NCBI GenBank assembly: GCA_030849065.1
Contig: JASAON010001383.1
Location: 1 to 19,253, forward strand
DNA: 19,253 nt
Reading direction: 5' to 3'
Source: Jaenimonas drosophilae
Taxonomy: Eukaryota > Euglenozoa > Kinetoplastea > Trypanosomatida > Trypanosomatidae
Shown here: piece by piece, positions 8,430-16,924 of the stretch
Layout: each line of letters begins with the position of its first letter
Position numbering within the stretch: the stretch's first letter is position 1
Made by a program: the position numbers and the translations under genes
The notes under the pieces: generated by a model
What the model was told of the DNA's origin: nothing
Databases searched by the model: none
Seen by the model: the letters and a program-made list of their open reading frames with translations, nothing else

Positions 8430-9419
8430 ATGCCGCAACCCATCAAAGACAAAACTACGGGGAAGCACGCGGGCTTCGGAAAGGTTATTCTTTTTGGAGA
8501 GCATTTTGTGGTCCACGGGGCCGAGGCCATCGTCGCAGGGATCTCCGAGTACACCGAGTGCAGCCTCGAGCTGCGTCGCGGTCAACCGGGCGTCGAGGTG
8601 GTGGATAAGCGCCCAGCCGTGCCAGGCTACATCAAGGAGAAGCGGGCTGAGCAGAAGAAGGCGCACCAACTTGTGCTGGACCATCTGGGGATTGATACAC
8701 GTACAGATGGCCTCGTAATTCACCTTGGCGGCCCACTGGTCCCAAGCAGCGGCATCGGTGCTTCTGCCAGTGATGTGGTGGCCCTCTCTCGTGCCCTCAA
8801 CGAGATGTTTGACCTTCATCTCACGGAGGAAGCCATCAACCAAAGCGCCTTCATTGGAGAGGGAGGCTACCATGGCACCCCCAGCGGGGTGGACAACACG
8901 GCAGCCACCTTTGGTGGCCTCATTCGCTACCGCCGCGCCGAAGGAAAGCCCATCTTCAATTCCATTTCCTTCAGCCGCCCGCTTTATCTGGTGGTGGTGG
9001 GCACCGGTATCACGGCGAGCACAACGAAGGTGGTTGGAGATGTACGCCAGCTCAAACAGCGGAAGCCATCATTTTTTTGGCACCTTGACGATGACTATAA
9101 AAAGGTGGAGAAGCGAGCGATTCACGCCCTGCAGGCTGGAGATCTCGACACAGTGGGAGAACTCATGAACCTAACTCATGATCTCTGTGTGCGTCTGGGT
9201 ATCTCGTGCCCAGAGCTGGAGTCTATCGTGTCTACCTGCAGGCAGAATGGTGCATTGGGGGCAAAGCTCTCGGGTACGGGTCGTGGAGGCATCGCAGTAG
9301 CTCTCACTGCCACTCCCGCTGCGCGAGATGACCTGGTTGCCGCTCTCAAGGCCAAGTGCCCAGCGGCCAAGTTTATCTGGAAGTACACCGTAACTCCTCG
9401 TCCCAATTCAAAACTGTAA
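8430..9419 (+). CDS. MVK: Mevalonate kinase, probably glycosomal
   Basis: GHMP-family kinase that phosphorylates (R)-mevalonate to 5-phosphomevalonate with ATP, an early step of sterol, dolichol and ubiquinone precursor synthesis. It has 329 residues, about the length of the short trypanosomatid enzymes. Motif 1 is at residues 18-30 (KVILFGEHFVVHG) with likely catalytic Lys18; motif 2, PLVPSSGIGASASD, is at 102-115, with Ser112 as probable magnesium ligand; Glu144 and the GTPSGVDN block (149-156, general-base Asp155) follow; motif 3 is GTGRGG at 282-287. The catalytic set appears complete. The last three residues are Ser-Lys-Leu, a canonical type 1 peroxisomal targeting signal, indicating import into glycosomes; T. 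brucei mevalonate kinase has been reported as mainly glycosomal. The ATG at 8430 begins the family homology about 17 residues before motif 1. Confidence 0.95.
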   Translation: MPQPIKDKTTGKHAGFGKVILFGEHFVVHGAEAIVAGISEYTECSLELRRGQPGVEVVDKRPAVPGYIKEKRAEQKKAHQLVLDHLGIDTRTDGLVIHLGGPLVPSSGIGASASDVVALSRALNEMFDLHLTEEAINQSAFIGEGGYHGTPSGVDNTAATFGGLIRYRRAEGKPIFNSISFSRPLYLVVVGTGITASTTKVVGDVRQLKQRKPSFFWHLDDDYKKVEKRAIHALQAGDLDTVGELMNLTHDLCVRLGISCPELESIVSTCRQNGALGAKLSGTGRGGIAVALTATPAARDDLVAALKAKCPAAKFIWKYTVTPRPNSKL

Positions 9420-9801
9420 GTGAGAGGCTGAGACTTACGTGCTGGTGCTTCAGCTTTTCCCCACGTCCACACTGGTCATCTGTGGACTTCCGTTTTGCGT
9501 CCGCCTTTCTCTTCGGCATCCACTGACGTTGATTCATTGATTTTATCGACCAGACATTGATTCCTGCGATGCGTGCGGTGTGTTTCGCCAGTTCTCTTCA
9601 GCTCACATGACGGGCGAATAGATGTCTCTGGATGGTTGGGTTGTGTGATTTACTTTTTGTGTGCCGTGCATTCACTGTTTTTTAACCTCTGTTGCATTTA
9701 CTCGGAAGCAGGAAATCGTACACCACTGGATCGGTCAAGTGGTAATTCATAGATATCTACCAAGGTATAGATAACGCACATACAGTGATAATCTCCAATC
9801 C
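9420..9801 (+). other. Intergenic region between MVK and the coiled-coil gene
   Basis: No coding frame is credible. It holds a pyrimidine tract and acceptor near 9671-9711. The presumed 5' UTR that follows contains a short hairpin candidate (CCACT at 9723-9727 pairing with AGTGG at 9738-9742) and a ten-base palindrome TAGATATCTA at 9750-9759. Confidence 0.6.
9671..9711 (+). promoter_or_regulatory. Spliced-leader acceptor of coiled-coil gene
   Basis: A T/C-rich run (9671-9702) is followed by AG at 9707-9708 and 9710-9711, about 90 nt before the ATG at 9802. Confidence 0.55.
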
Positions 9802-11367
9802 ATGACCGAGTTAGAGTGCAGCGATACGTCTACTCCCCATCGTGGAGTATATGGGCGGCGCAAGCGCCAGACCCTTCAACGCATTGCTGGGCTGAAGGCG
9901 TCACTCCAGTCGTTGGTGCTGAGCCCGTCCACCGCGATAGACCATTCCATCGCTGTTCCGATTCCGTCACTGGCTGTGTCTGCCGCCTCCATTTCCCCAG
10001 AGCATCCCAAGGCTTACCTTCACAGTCTAGCCAAGGCTCACCATGACGTGGAGGTGCTCACCAAACAGAATCATATGCTCATTGAACAGTGTGAAGCGCT
10101 GCGACTCCACGGGGAAGATCCATCGCAGCAGCAGGTTGCTCTTTGCCCACGGGAAGAGCAAGAGGAGCTGCACCAGATCGTGGACGCCGCTGTTGCACTT
10201 CTTCGAACTGTGGCGACGTGCTACCCAGCGCTTCTCTCTGAAACGGCCCAGCGGCTAGTTGTTGGGGAGGACGGAGAGGGCTCGCCTTTGGGGCCGGAGG
10301 AGGCAGCAGATGAACTCTGTGCAGGCCTGTGGCGTTTGGAGAAGCTGCTTCCCGCCCTCGCCCCAGGTCACCAAACTCCACTACCCGATCTTGCTGCCGA
10401 AGCCATGGAGATTGCAAGTGCATTGCAAGTCGATCATCAGGAGGATGGCCAGCGTTTACTCCAACTGGTTGGTGCACTGGGCCGAGCCATAGAGAATGAC
10501 CGGGAGCGAGCTGCAGAACGGGAGGCAACACTCCAACGCTCTGAAGAGCGCGTGAACGAGCTGAATGAGGTCATTCACAATCAGACACAGGCCTCGACAG
10601 ACGCCACAGAGGCTGAGGAGGACAGAGCTTCTAGGGTATCTCTAGCTGATGCCTTGAGTAGCTTGGAGGGCCTACGTGAGCAGCTGCGTAACGAAGAAGC
10701 GCGTGCGCAGGCGCTTTCTACTCAGCGGGATGAAGCGGAGCAGATAGTTTCTCAGGCATCTGACCGTCTGGCTGAGGCAAAGGCCGCTTGCGAGCGAGAG
10801 AAGACCGCAGCAGTAGCCGCTGAGGCTGCGTTGCAGAACCTCCAGCAAGAGTTGCTAGAGTCACGAGAATCTGCCGCGGGTGCCGCAGCAATGAGGGAGG
10901 AGATGTTAACGCTTAGCCGTCGAGTGGCCCAGGCTCAGGAACAGCTAGAATCCACTGAAAGGGATCGGCTCGCTGCTGAGGATTATGGGATGGAACGTCA
11001 ACGCCGGTATGACGAGCTTCATATGGCGCTGAAACGATTACACACTGTGTTGCTGGCTGTTGCCGAGGCATCGACATCGTCTCAAGACGTGGATCAGAAG
11101 GGTTCGAGTGAGGAGTGGCCAGCTGAAGTGAGCGACCTCGTTGCAGTGGCATGCGGTCTGCGGCAATCCATGGCTGAACTCAGACGTGAGGCAATCGATG
11201 CCCAAGCGACTGGAACTGGTCTCCTTTCACTGCGCCCGGACGTTGTGGAGGGAATGCAGAGGGAGACTCTGGTCCTCTACCAAGAGAATGCCAGATACCG
11301 ACAACAATTGGAGCACCTACTTGGCGCTATTGAGTCCCAGTCTGTGGAGGGTGACGAAGATTCATAA
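9802..11367 (+). CDS. Coiled-coil protein of unknown function (521 aa)
   Basis: I do not recognise a named family. The N-terminus is polar with a basic patch at about residues 14-22 (GRRKRQ), then a Ser/Ala-rich segment to about residue 75. A helical region precedes the main feature: roughly residues 233-415 are Glu/Gln/Arg/Ala-rich with heptad-like leucine spacing, typical of a long parallel coiled coil. A second short helical stretch, ETLVLYQENARYRQQLEHLL, lies near the C-terminus at about 490-510. There are no transmembrane segments or signal peptide. Long coiled-coil proteins of this type in trypanosomatids are often cytoskeletal (basal body, flagellum, paraflagellar rod, tripartite attachment complex), but nothing here selects among them. 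It lies between MVK and the GAT1-like gene and starts at the first ATG after an acceptor. That it is a real gene is supported by its length and GC-rich codon use. Confidence 0.85.
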   Translation: MTELECSDTSTPHRGVYGRRKRQTLQRIAGLKASLQSLVLSPSTAIDHSIAVPIPSLAVSAASISPEHPKAYLHSLAKAHHDVEVLTKQNHMLIEQCEALRLHGEDPSQQQVALCPREEQEELHQIVDAAVALLRTVATCYPALLSETAQRLVVGEDGEGSPLGPEEAADELCAGLWRLEKLLPALAPGHQTPLPDLAAEAMEIASALQVDHQEDGQRLLQLVGALGRAIENDRERAAEREATLQRSEERVNELNEVIHNQTQASTDATEAEEDRASRVSLADALSSLEGLREQLRNEEARAQALSTQRDEAEQIVSQASDRLAEAKAACEREKTAAVAAEAALQNLQQELLESRESAAGAAAMREEMLTLSRRVAQAQEQLESTERDRLAAEDYGMERQRRYDELHMALKRLHTVLLAVAEASTSSQDVDQKGSSEEWPAEVSDLVAVACGLRQSMAELRREAIDAQATGTGLLSLRPDVVEGMQRETLVLYQENARYRQQLEHLLGAIESQSVEGDEDS

Positions 11368-11480
11368 CCCCGGGTACTGGTCATCTTCTGCAAACATGAG
11401 CACGAACACGAAAATGCAACGTATTCTATTCTGTATATTCAGCTTCCTGGGAAGTGTAATGAGCTGATTTATCTGAAATG

Positions 11481-11506
11481 TTTTCTTTTTTGACCCTCTA
11501 ACGTAG
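11481..11506 (+). promoter_or_regulatory. Spliced-leader acceptor of the ABC transporter
   Basis: A T-rich tract (11481-11499) is followed by AG at 11505-11506, 49 nt before the ATG at 11555. The whole intergenic region is only 187 nt, so the 3' end of the coiled-coil mRNA must lie just upstream. Confidence 0.65.
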
Positions 11507-11554
11507 TGTGTAGAGCGTATTAGTCGCCGCTGCGTGGAGCCGTGAAGCAACACG

Positions 11555-13678
11555 ATGTCTTATGCAGCGGTCGGGCAGTACCTCCAATCGCGACTCAGCG
11601 ATCCGGAGTTTGGCGGGTGGCTTAGCGGCTCGGTAGTGGTCTTGACGTCGGCCTACCTCGCTTCACCAGGCCGCTCGCTCGAAAGGCGTCTGCCTCCTCC
11701 TAAGATGTCGCGTATTCTTGTTGAACCCCCTCTGCAGCGCTCCGATGGTCTCGCCCTCCCTCACTACTCTGTGATGGAGAAGTTTGTATTCCTGTGGCGT
11801 ATTGCGTTTTCCTCTCGACGGGCCAAGGAGTACCGTACAGTCCTCATGTTGACAGTGATCATCATTCTGCGCACCATCGTTTCCGTTCGGATGGTGAAGA
11901 ATGTTGGGGCCTTCAGCACTGCGTGCATCAACGGGAACATGCGAGAGCTCATGCAGGCAGTAGGCGCATTTATTCTGTCATCTCTTCCCGCCGTTGGCCT
12001 CAATGTGAGCCTGAGCTACTACAGCCAGATGCTGGAGCTCTATCTGCGTACCAACTTGAGTCGCTACTTTCACAGGCGCTACCTCACCCCAAAGGTCTTC
12101 TTCCGGCTGGCTGGTCTCCACCAGGTTGAGCACGTTGACCAACGCATCACCGAAGATGTACAGCGATGGGCAAGCGTAACAGCTGCGCTGTGTACTGCCA
12201 TTACTCGCCCTCTCTGCGAGGCCATCACGTTCTCCGCCGTTCTTGGCCGCCAAGCAGGCATGAAGGCGTTGGGGATGACCTGGGGCTACTACCTTGGCTT
12301 CATGGCCCTCTCCTTCCACCTCGCCCCTAATGTTGATTGGCTGGCCTCACAGCGGATGGAGAAGGAGGGTGCCTTCCGTGGAGCTCACCAGAATCTGCTC
12401 TCCTACGCCGAGGAGATCTGCCTCTCCACCTGTAGTGGCCTCGCCTTCCAGCGCGACCTCCTTAATCAACGCTTTCAGGCCGTTACGGACCAGTCTCGCT
12501 ACGCCGCCTTCGTCCATGCCAAGTTCAACCTTGTGGAGGGCCTTTACAACAAGTACGGCTCCATCTTGTTGAGCTACCTGGTAGCAGGGGTGGCAGCCCG
12601 AAATGCCCCGGCAGGTGAGATGACCAGCTGCTTCTCCTCCACCAGCTACACCTTCAAGCTCCTCTCACAGGCAATCAGCCGACTACTGTGGAACATTAAG
12701 CTTGTTCTCGCAGCCAACGGCTACACGCAGCGACTCTTTCAGCTCGTGGAGGGCCTTGAACTCGCTCAGTTTGAAGTAGATCGACAGTCCGACCTCACAA
12801 GCCGTTCTCCCGTGGGTAGCATTCGGAACCTAGACGCATCGCTATCCATGCTTCTGGAGCAGCAATCTGCTTCAAGCACATTTGGCCGTGTCATTCATGG
12901 CGAGCACATTGAGTTCATGAATGTCCCGCTCACGACCCCTTCAGGGGAAATACTCTGCCCTTCGCTCTCCTTCCACGTTCAACCCGGGATGAACGTCCTC
13001 ATCATGGGTCCCAACGGATGCGGAAAGTCATCTACCTTCCGATTGTTGGGAGAGCTGTGGCCTCTGCGAGGTGGGCGCATGATTAAGCCCGAGCATGATC
13101 AGCTGTACTACGTGCCTCAGCGCCCCTACATGTACGACGGCACATTGTTTGAGCAGGTCATCTACCCACTCAAGCGCAGCGAGGTTGAAGTGGGGGAATC
13201 GGAGCTGCTCGAGTACATGGAGATGGCGCACCTTCAGCACGTGTTTGATCGACCCAACGTAACGTGGGATTCGCACCTCAGCTGGTCGGATGACACCTTC
13301 TCCGCTGGAGAGAAGCAGCGGTTGGCCATGGCTCGTCTCTTTTTTCACCGACCACGCTTCGCCATTCTCGATGAGTGCAGCAGCTTGCTGGATGAGGCTG
13401 TGGAGGCGGACCTCTACCGGACTTGCCGTGAGTTGGGCATTTCCCTCATCACCATTGCACATCGCCGATCTGTGTGGGCCCACCACAACTGGATCCTCTA
13501 CTTCGACGGCAATGGTGGCTACATGTTCTCACCCTTTAAGCTCGAAGATCAGGGCACCAAGCTGGTCCTCCTGCGAGTGGAGTCGTGTAATGATGATTTA
13601 ATACTCGGCGAGTGCAGAGAGGTGAAGGTGGCACCGCTCTGGGAAGATGATTTGGAGTCTACACAGGTTCCGGTCTGA
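11555..13678 (+). CDS. GAT1: GAT1-like ABCD half-transporter of the glycosomal membrane
   Basis: A 707-residue ABC half-transporter: transmembrane domain first, one nucleotide-binding domain second, as in peroxisomal ABCD proteins. The membrane domain (about residues 70-400) carries the ABCD-type loop DQRITEDVQRWA and an EAA-like region around EKEGAFRGAHQNLLSYAEEI. In the ATPase domain, Walker A is at 485-493 (GPNGCGKSS), the signature at 583-589 (SAGEKQR), Walker B ends at Asp606-Glu607 (AILDE) and the switch His is 636. The signature has Ala in place of the usual first Gly, and the D-loop reads SSLLD. It should pair as a homo- or heterodimer. T. brucei GAT1 is reported to carry acyl-CoA into glycosomes; assignment here rests on domain type and, from memory, on its proximity to mevalonate kinase in T. 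brucei. Other ABCD members (GAT2, GAT3) are the main alternatives. Confidence 0.85.
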   Translation: MSYAAVGQYLQSRLSDPEFGGWLSGSVVVLTSAYLASPGRSLERRLPPPKMSRILVEPPLQRSDGLALPHYSVMEKFVFLWRIAFSSRRAKEYRTVLMLTVIIILRTIVSVRMVKNVGAFSTACINGNMRELMQAVGAFILSSLPAVGLNVSLSYYSQMLELYLRTNLSRYFHRRYLTPKVFFRLAGLHQVEHVDQRITEDVQRWASVTAALCTAITRPLCEAITFSAVLGRQAGMKALGMTWGYYLGFMALSFHLAPNVDWLASQRMEKEGAFRGAHQNLLSYAEEICLSTCSGLAFQRDLLNQRFQAVTDQSRYAAFVHAKFNLVEGLYNKYGSILLSYLVAGVAARNAPAGEMTSCFSSTSYTFKLLSQAISRLLWNIKLVLAANGYTQRLFQLVEGLELAQFEVDRQSDLTSRSPVGSIRNLDASLSMLLEQQSASSTFGRVIHGEHIEFMNVPLTTPSGEILCPSLSFHVQPGMNVLIMGPNGCGKSSTFRLLGELWPLRGGRMIKPEHDQLYYVPQRPYMYDGTLFEQVIYPLKRSEVEVGESELLEYMEMAHLQHVFDRPNVTWDSHLSWSDDTFSAGEKQRLAMARLFFHRPRFAILDECSSLLDEAVEADLYRTCRELGISLITIAHRRSVWAHHNWILYFDGNGGYMFSPFKLEDQGTKLVLLRVESCNDDLILGECREVKVAPLWEDDLESTQVPV

Positions 13679-13850
13679 GTTGGTGTAGGTGGAGGACACC
13701 GCAATGACATCCATTCGTCGTAACGCGGCTAAGCCGTTAAAACATTTACAGGCATGCGACAATGCACATGTGGCTATGCTCGATGTTGCCCTGCTACACC
13801 TCTGGATCAAATCATGTGCTTCACAACAACACGCCATTATCTCACCTACC

Positions 13851-13881
13851 ATATTCCTCCTTCTTTGTTATTGCGTTGTAG
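13851..13881 (+). promoter_or_regulatory. Spliced-leader acceptor of the 225-aa hypothetical gene
   Basis: A pyrimidine-rich run (13851-13870) is followed by AG at 13880-13881, 57 nt before the ATG at 13938. In-frame ATGs at 13704 and 13776 lie upstream of it and would be removed from the mature mRNA. Confidence 0.6.
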
Positions 13882-13937
13882 CCATTTGCTCCTCCTGCAC
13901 TGCCAACCTTGCCATCTCCCAACCACACCCGTCAACC

Positions 13938-14615
13938 ATGTCCGATATCGAGCTCGACCCCAACTTCGTCAGCGCAGTGGATACGCTGGTAGCGTCTGAG
14001 TCTGCGCACCGTGGTGCCATTGACCGCTATGCCTTCCGCTTCTACGCCTCCATCGCCGCGGACTTCCACATGGAGAAGCGCAACCTCGAGGTTATGCTCC
14101 GTATGGATGGTGGAGAGGGGGAGGATGGCGCTCCCGATCAAGCCATCTCCACCAGCGCCGCACGAGCCAATGCGCTCTCCTACGCTGCTGAGCAGGAGCG
14201 TGCGCAGCTCATGGAGGAGGAGGACCTCCTCAACCGCCGCGGTATCCTGCTGGAGGAGGCAGAGGAGGCTGGACGCCTCTTCACCACCGCCCTCTACTAC
14301 GACCTCGCCATCACTGCCGATGAGGCCTTCCGCCCGCTCATGTCGAAGGTGTATAGCCACGCCTGGGGTACCAAGGTTGACAAGGTCCTTCCGATGCCTC
14401 CACACGCCCTTGACAAGCTCAACCGCAACCCTGAGCGGCACATTCCTCTGCGTATGCGTCGTGAAGAGCGCGAACGCTTAGACTCGGTGAGGCAGTGGCG
14501 CCATGCCGAGCACGAAGTGCGCTTCAAGCAGACTTTGGAACAGCTTAAGCAACAGACACCAGCAACGCAGGTGCAACTGGAGTTTAAGCAGGATCCTGTG
14601 CTGGCTATCCAGTAA
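13938..14615 (+). CDS. Conserved-looking hypothetical protein (225 aa)
   Basis: I do not recognise this gene. The product is strongly helical and charged. Residues 1-60 contain a mixed hydrophobic/charged helix region (VASESAHRGAIDRYAFRFYA), followed by a Gly/Asp/Glu linker, then a Glu-rich helix (about 85-115) and a basic C-terminal half with RMRREERERLDSVRQW near 175-190 and a Gln/Lys-rich end. There is no signal peptide, membrane segment or known catalytic motif. It lies between the GAT1-like gene and TRM13. The start at 13938 is the first ATG after the splice acceptor; the longer frame reaching back to 13689 opens with GTG, spans the pyrimidine tract and gives a hydrophobic stretch that is probably untranslated. 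GC-rich third positions support coding. It may be a structural or flagellar protein, but that is a guess. Confidence 0.8.
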   Translation: MSDIELDPNFVSAVDTLVASESAHRGAIDRYAFRFYASIAADFHMEKRNLEVMLRMDGGEGEDGAPDQAISTSAARANALSYAAEQERAQLMEEEDLLNRRGILLEEAEEAGRLFTTALYYDLAITADEAFRPLMSKVYSHAWGTKVDKVLPMPPHALDKLNRNPERHIPLRMRREERERLDSVRQWRHAEHEVRFKQTLEQLKQQTPATQVQLEFKQDPVLAIQ

Positions 14616-15496
14616 GCCCGCATATACACACACTCAATCACTCCACTTAACGATGTGTGGGGAGATTCTGCGCGATGTTTCTCTCCTCGACTTTTTTTTC
14701 TCGTGGTTGGAATTCTGCCGTCTTACATGCATCCTTGTGTGGGAAGGAGGGTATCGATTGCCACGTCTACGGTTATGTGGTCCGATCTCCACACCAGGGG
14801 TTCATGAATGGCTGCGGCAAATATCCTTTTTTTTTCTATGCTGCTCGACACACACACACACTATATTCGCGTTCGCTGGTGAGAAGCCAGTCAACTCCAT
14901 TCTCAGTGGACACGAGTGGGGTTGTTTGTGGCGCCGCTGTTTGTTCGATTTGGATGTAGCTCACTGAGGGTGTGAGGGCTGGAGATTGAAGTGGGTGAAT
15001 GAGTCCGAACGCACCGTGTAAGGACGTGAGCGATCTGGAACACCTTCCTTCCCCCTCAGCCTTTCTATACCCTCTATCCCAACCCCCTACCACACTCACT
15101 AAACAGAGACACGTGTTATGTATTCAACAGACCGATGTTCCTCCTCTGCTCTGTCGTGGATCCAGCGAATCTACATCTGCCCCGTGATGTGCCTTGCACC
15201 ACCTCTTTCCCCTCCGCGGAAACGGACATGTGTAAGGTGAGGGGCTCCTTGAACCACTGGGCCCATGTCCGCGCAGGTGCGAGGGTGGATTGCGTGTTTC
15301 GACACTTTGCTTCGCCCACCAAGATTATGATTCTTGGATACGACGGACGTCTTACCCGGTCTCACTGCCTCCTCTCAGTGATGGGGATGCTCTTTCATCT
15401 TCTTCTTGCTCTCTCATCACCAACTTCATGTGCTGTCTTTTGCTCTTTTTTTTCTTCGATCAACACGTCTTCCCTGTTTAGGCTTTCCCTTCTCTG
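14616..15496 (+). other. 881-nt intergenic region before TRM13
   Basis: It contains a T9 tract near 14828 next to a CA microsatellite near 14850, two pyrimidine-rich acceptor-like segments (about 15045-15105 and 15448-15481), and short frames. The longest late frame, 15135-15497 (120 codons), runs through the second pyrimidine tract and overlaps the TRM13 start by one base; its last third is simply translated T/C tract, so I do not call it. A 39-codon frame from 15118 follows the first acceptor-like AG at 15104-15105. No RNA gene was recognised. Confidence 0.55.
15448..15481 (+). promoter_or_regulatory. Spliced-leader acceptor of TRM13
   Basis: A long T/C tract ends in TTTAG, with AG at 15480-15481, only 15 nt before the ATG at 15497. 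The upstream acceptor-like site near 15105 could give an alternative, much longer 5' UTR. Confidence 0.65.
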
Positions 15497-16924
15497 ATGA
15501 CTACATCAGCGACAAGCGGAAAGCGTCCACGCGAAGCACCACCGGTGGATAATCCAGATGCCAATGCATGCTGCTACTATGTAGCTCGCAAACAGCGCTT
15601 CTGTCGTACCCAGCGGCGTGAGGGGTCCCGCTTCTGCCCTACTCACGATACCTCTGGCGTAGCATCCTCCTCACTTAGTGATCGACTGGAGGAGCGTGTT
15701 CCGTGCCCCATCAATCCAAATCATAGTGTGTTCGTTAGCCGCCTGGCAAAGCACGTCAAGGTCTGCCCTGATCTTCGACACCGCACCAACGATCTCCCCT
15801 ACTTCATCGAGGATCTGCACGCGAATCGAGGTCTTCACTTCGCAAGCAACGCGGAGGAAGCTCAAATCACGTCACACAAGGAAATGAAGGACGATGAGCT
15901 ACAGCAACTCATTCAGCGTATACTGGCCTGCTATGACGGCTACGTTGTTCCAGAGATGATGAGTGCTCCACCCACCGCGTCCCCTCATGCATCGTGCTTA
16001 CCAGTGGTGGAAGAGTGCGCAAACAGTGTGGCAGCAGCACATACTTGTGCTTCCTCGGAGGAAGAGTCAATGAAACACGGGCCTCAGCATCGCGCTCTCA
16101 TTGCCTGTGTAGACTACGCAGTCAGTTGCTGTGAATCAAGTGTGGATGGCTTCGTGGAACTCGGGGCGGGGAAGGGTGGCCTCTCTGTGGCGATGCAGAA
16201 GCTCTTGCTGCAACACCAAACCTCCTCCTTGGAGGAGCGCCAGTCCATGGTGCACGAACACCCGCTCCTCTCCGCGGTAGGGTCTTCTCCATCACTGATG
16301 GTGGTGGACTACGACGGATTCCGTCGCAAGGGCGATGCCCGCGTCAGCCACAGCGGCCTCCCCCTCACGCGTTTGCGCATCAACTTGAAGGACCTTGATC
16401 TGGCGGCTGCACTTCAGGGGAGTAGGAACAGCACCTCCACCACGTCTTCTCCGTCGTGGGTGGCCTTGGGGAAGCACCTCTGCGGCGCCTGCACTGACTT
16501 TGGCCTCAGCTGCCTCGCCGAGGCTACGCAAGGGGGTGGTGAAGAGGCCAATGGCTCCATCTCCATCCCTGCCGTGGTGCTCGCAACGTGCTGCCATCAC
16601 CGTTGCGAAGCGCGGCACCTTAATCCACCCGAGGAAGGTGGCAAACTGAAGCTCCCCGGAAGCTCTCTCTCCCTCACCACGTCGGAGTTTGCCGCCGTCG
16701 CCAGTATGACGTCCTGGGCTGTTTCTGGCGCCGTTGTGAATACCGAGCGGCAGTGCATTGGTCGCTGCTGCAAGCGGATCATCGACGCCTTTCGCGTGGC
16801 CTTTCTTCGTCGTTTGGGGTACACCGCCTTCATGTGGACCTACGCCACGCGCGAGGTGACGGAGGAGAACGTGTGCCTCGTGGCGTACCTTCCGCCCCCC
16901 ACAGCCAAGACAACCGTAAAGTGA
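15497..16924 (+). CDS. TRM13: tRNA 2'-O-methyltransferase TRM13
   Basis: The 475-residue protein has the three-part TRM13 layout. A CCCH-type zinc finger lies at about residues 25-50 (Cys25/26, Cys36, Cys47, His50). A CHHC finger of the U11-48K/TRM13 type follows at 70-90 (Cys70, His76, His86, Cys90). The methyltransferase domain starts with the SAM-binding motif FVELGAGKGG at 219-228 and continues with GKHLCGA at 325-331 and the family signature TCCHHRC at 364-370, then a C-terminal CIGRCCKRIIDAFR block. Yeast Trm13 adds a 2'-O-methyl group to nucleotide 4 in the acceptor stem of tRNA-Gly, tRNA-His and tRNA-Pro, using S-adenosylmethionine; the same role is expected here. Between the fingers and the catalytic motifs there is a long, probably disordered stretch. 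The start at 15497 gives a short basic N-terminus before the first finger and has an acceptor close by. Confidence 0.93.
   Translation: MTTSATSGKRPREAPPVDNPDANACCYYVARKQRFCRTQRREGSRFCPTHDTSGVASSSLSDRLEERVPCPINPNHSVFVSRLAKHVKVCPDLRHRTNDLPYFIEDLHANRGLHFASNAEEAQITSHKEMKDDELQQLIQRILACYDGYVVPEMMSAPPTASPHASCLPVVEECANSVAAAHTCASSEEESMKHGPQHRALIACVDYAVSCCESSVDGFVELGAGKGGLSVAMQKLLLQHQTSSLEERQSMVHEHPLLSAVGSSPSLMVVDYDGFRRKGDARVSHSGLPLTRLRINLKDLDLAAALQGSRNSTSTTSSPSWVALGKHLCGACTDFGLSCLAEATQGGGEEANGSISIPAVVLATCCHHRCEARHLNPPEEGGKLKLPGSSLSLTTSEFAAVASMTSWAVSGAVVNTERQCIGRCCKRIIDAFRVAFLRRLGYTAFMWTYATREVTEENVCLVAYLPPPTAKTTVK

Noticed and set aside
10079..10531. 150-codon minus-strand frame inside the coiled-coil gene
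   Set aside because: It is a shadow of a long GC-rich coding region and has no family resemblance.
13932..14441. 169-codon minus-strand frame opposite the 225-aa gene
   Set aside because: It is antisense to a better-supported frame with a splice acceptor; GC-rich codons commonly create such shadows.
14840..14870. CA microsatellite next to a T9 run
   Set aside because: Ordinary simple repeat of intergenic DNA with no further structure.
15135..15497. 120-codon frame overlapping the TRM13 start by one base
   Set aside because: Its last third is translated pyrimidine tract; the ATGA overlap is probably chance because translational coupling is not used in trans-spliced mRNAs.
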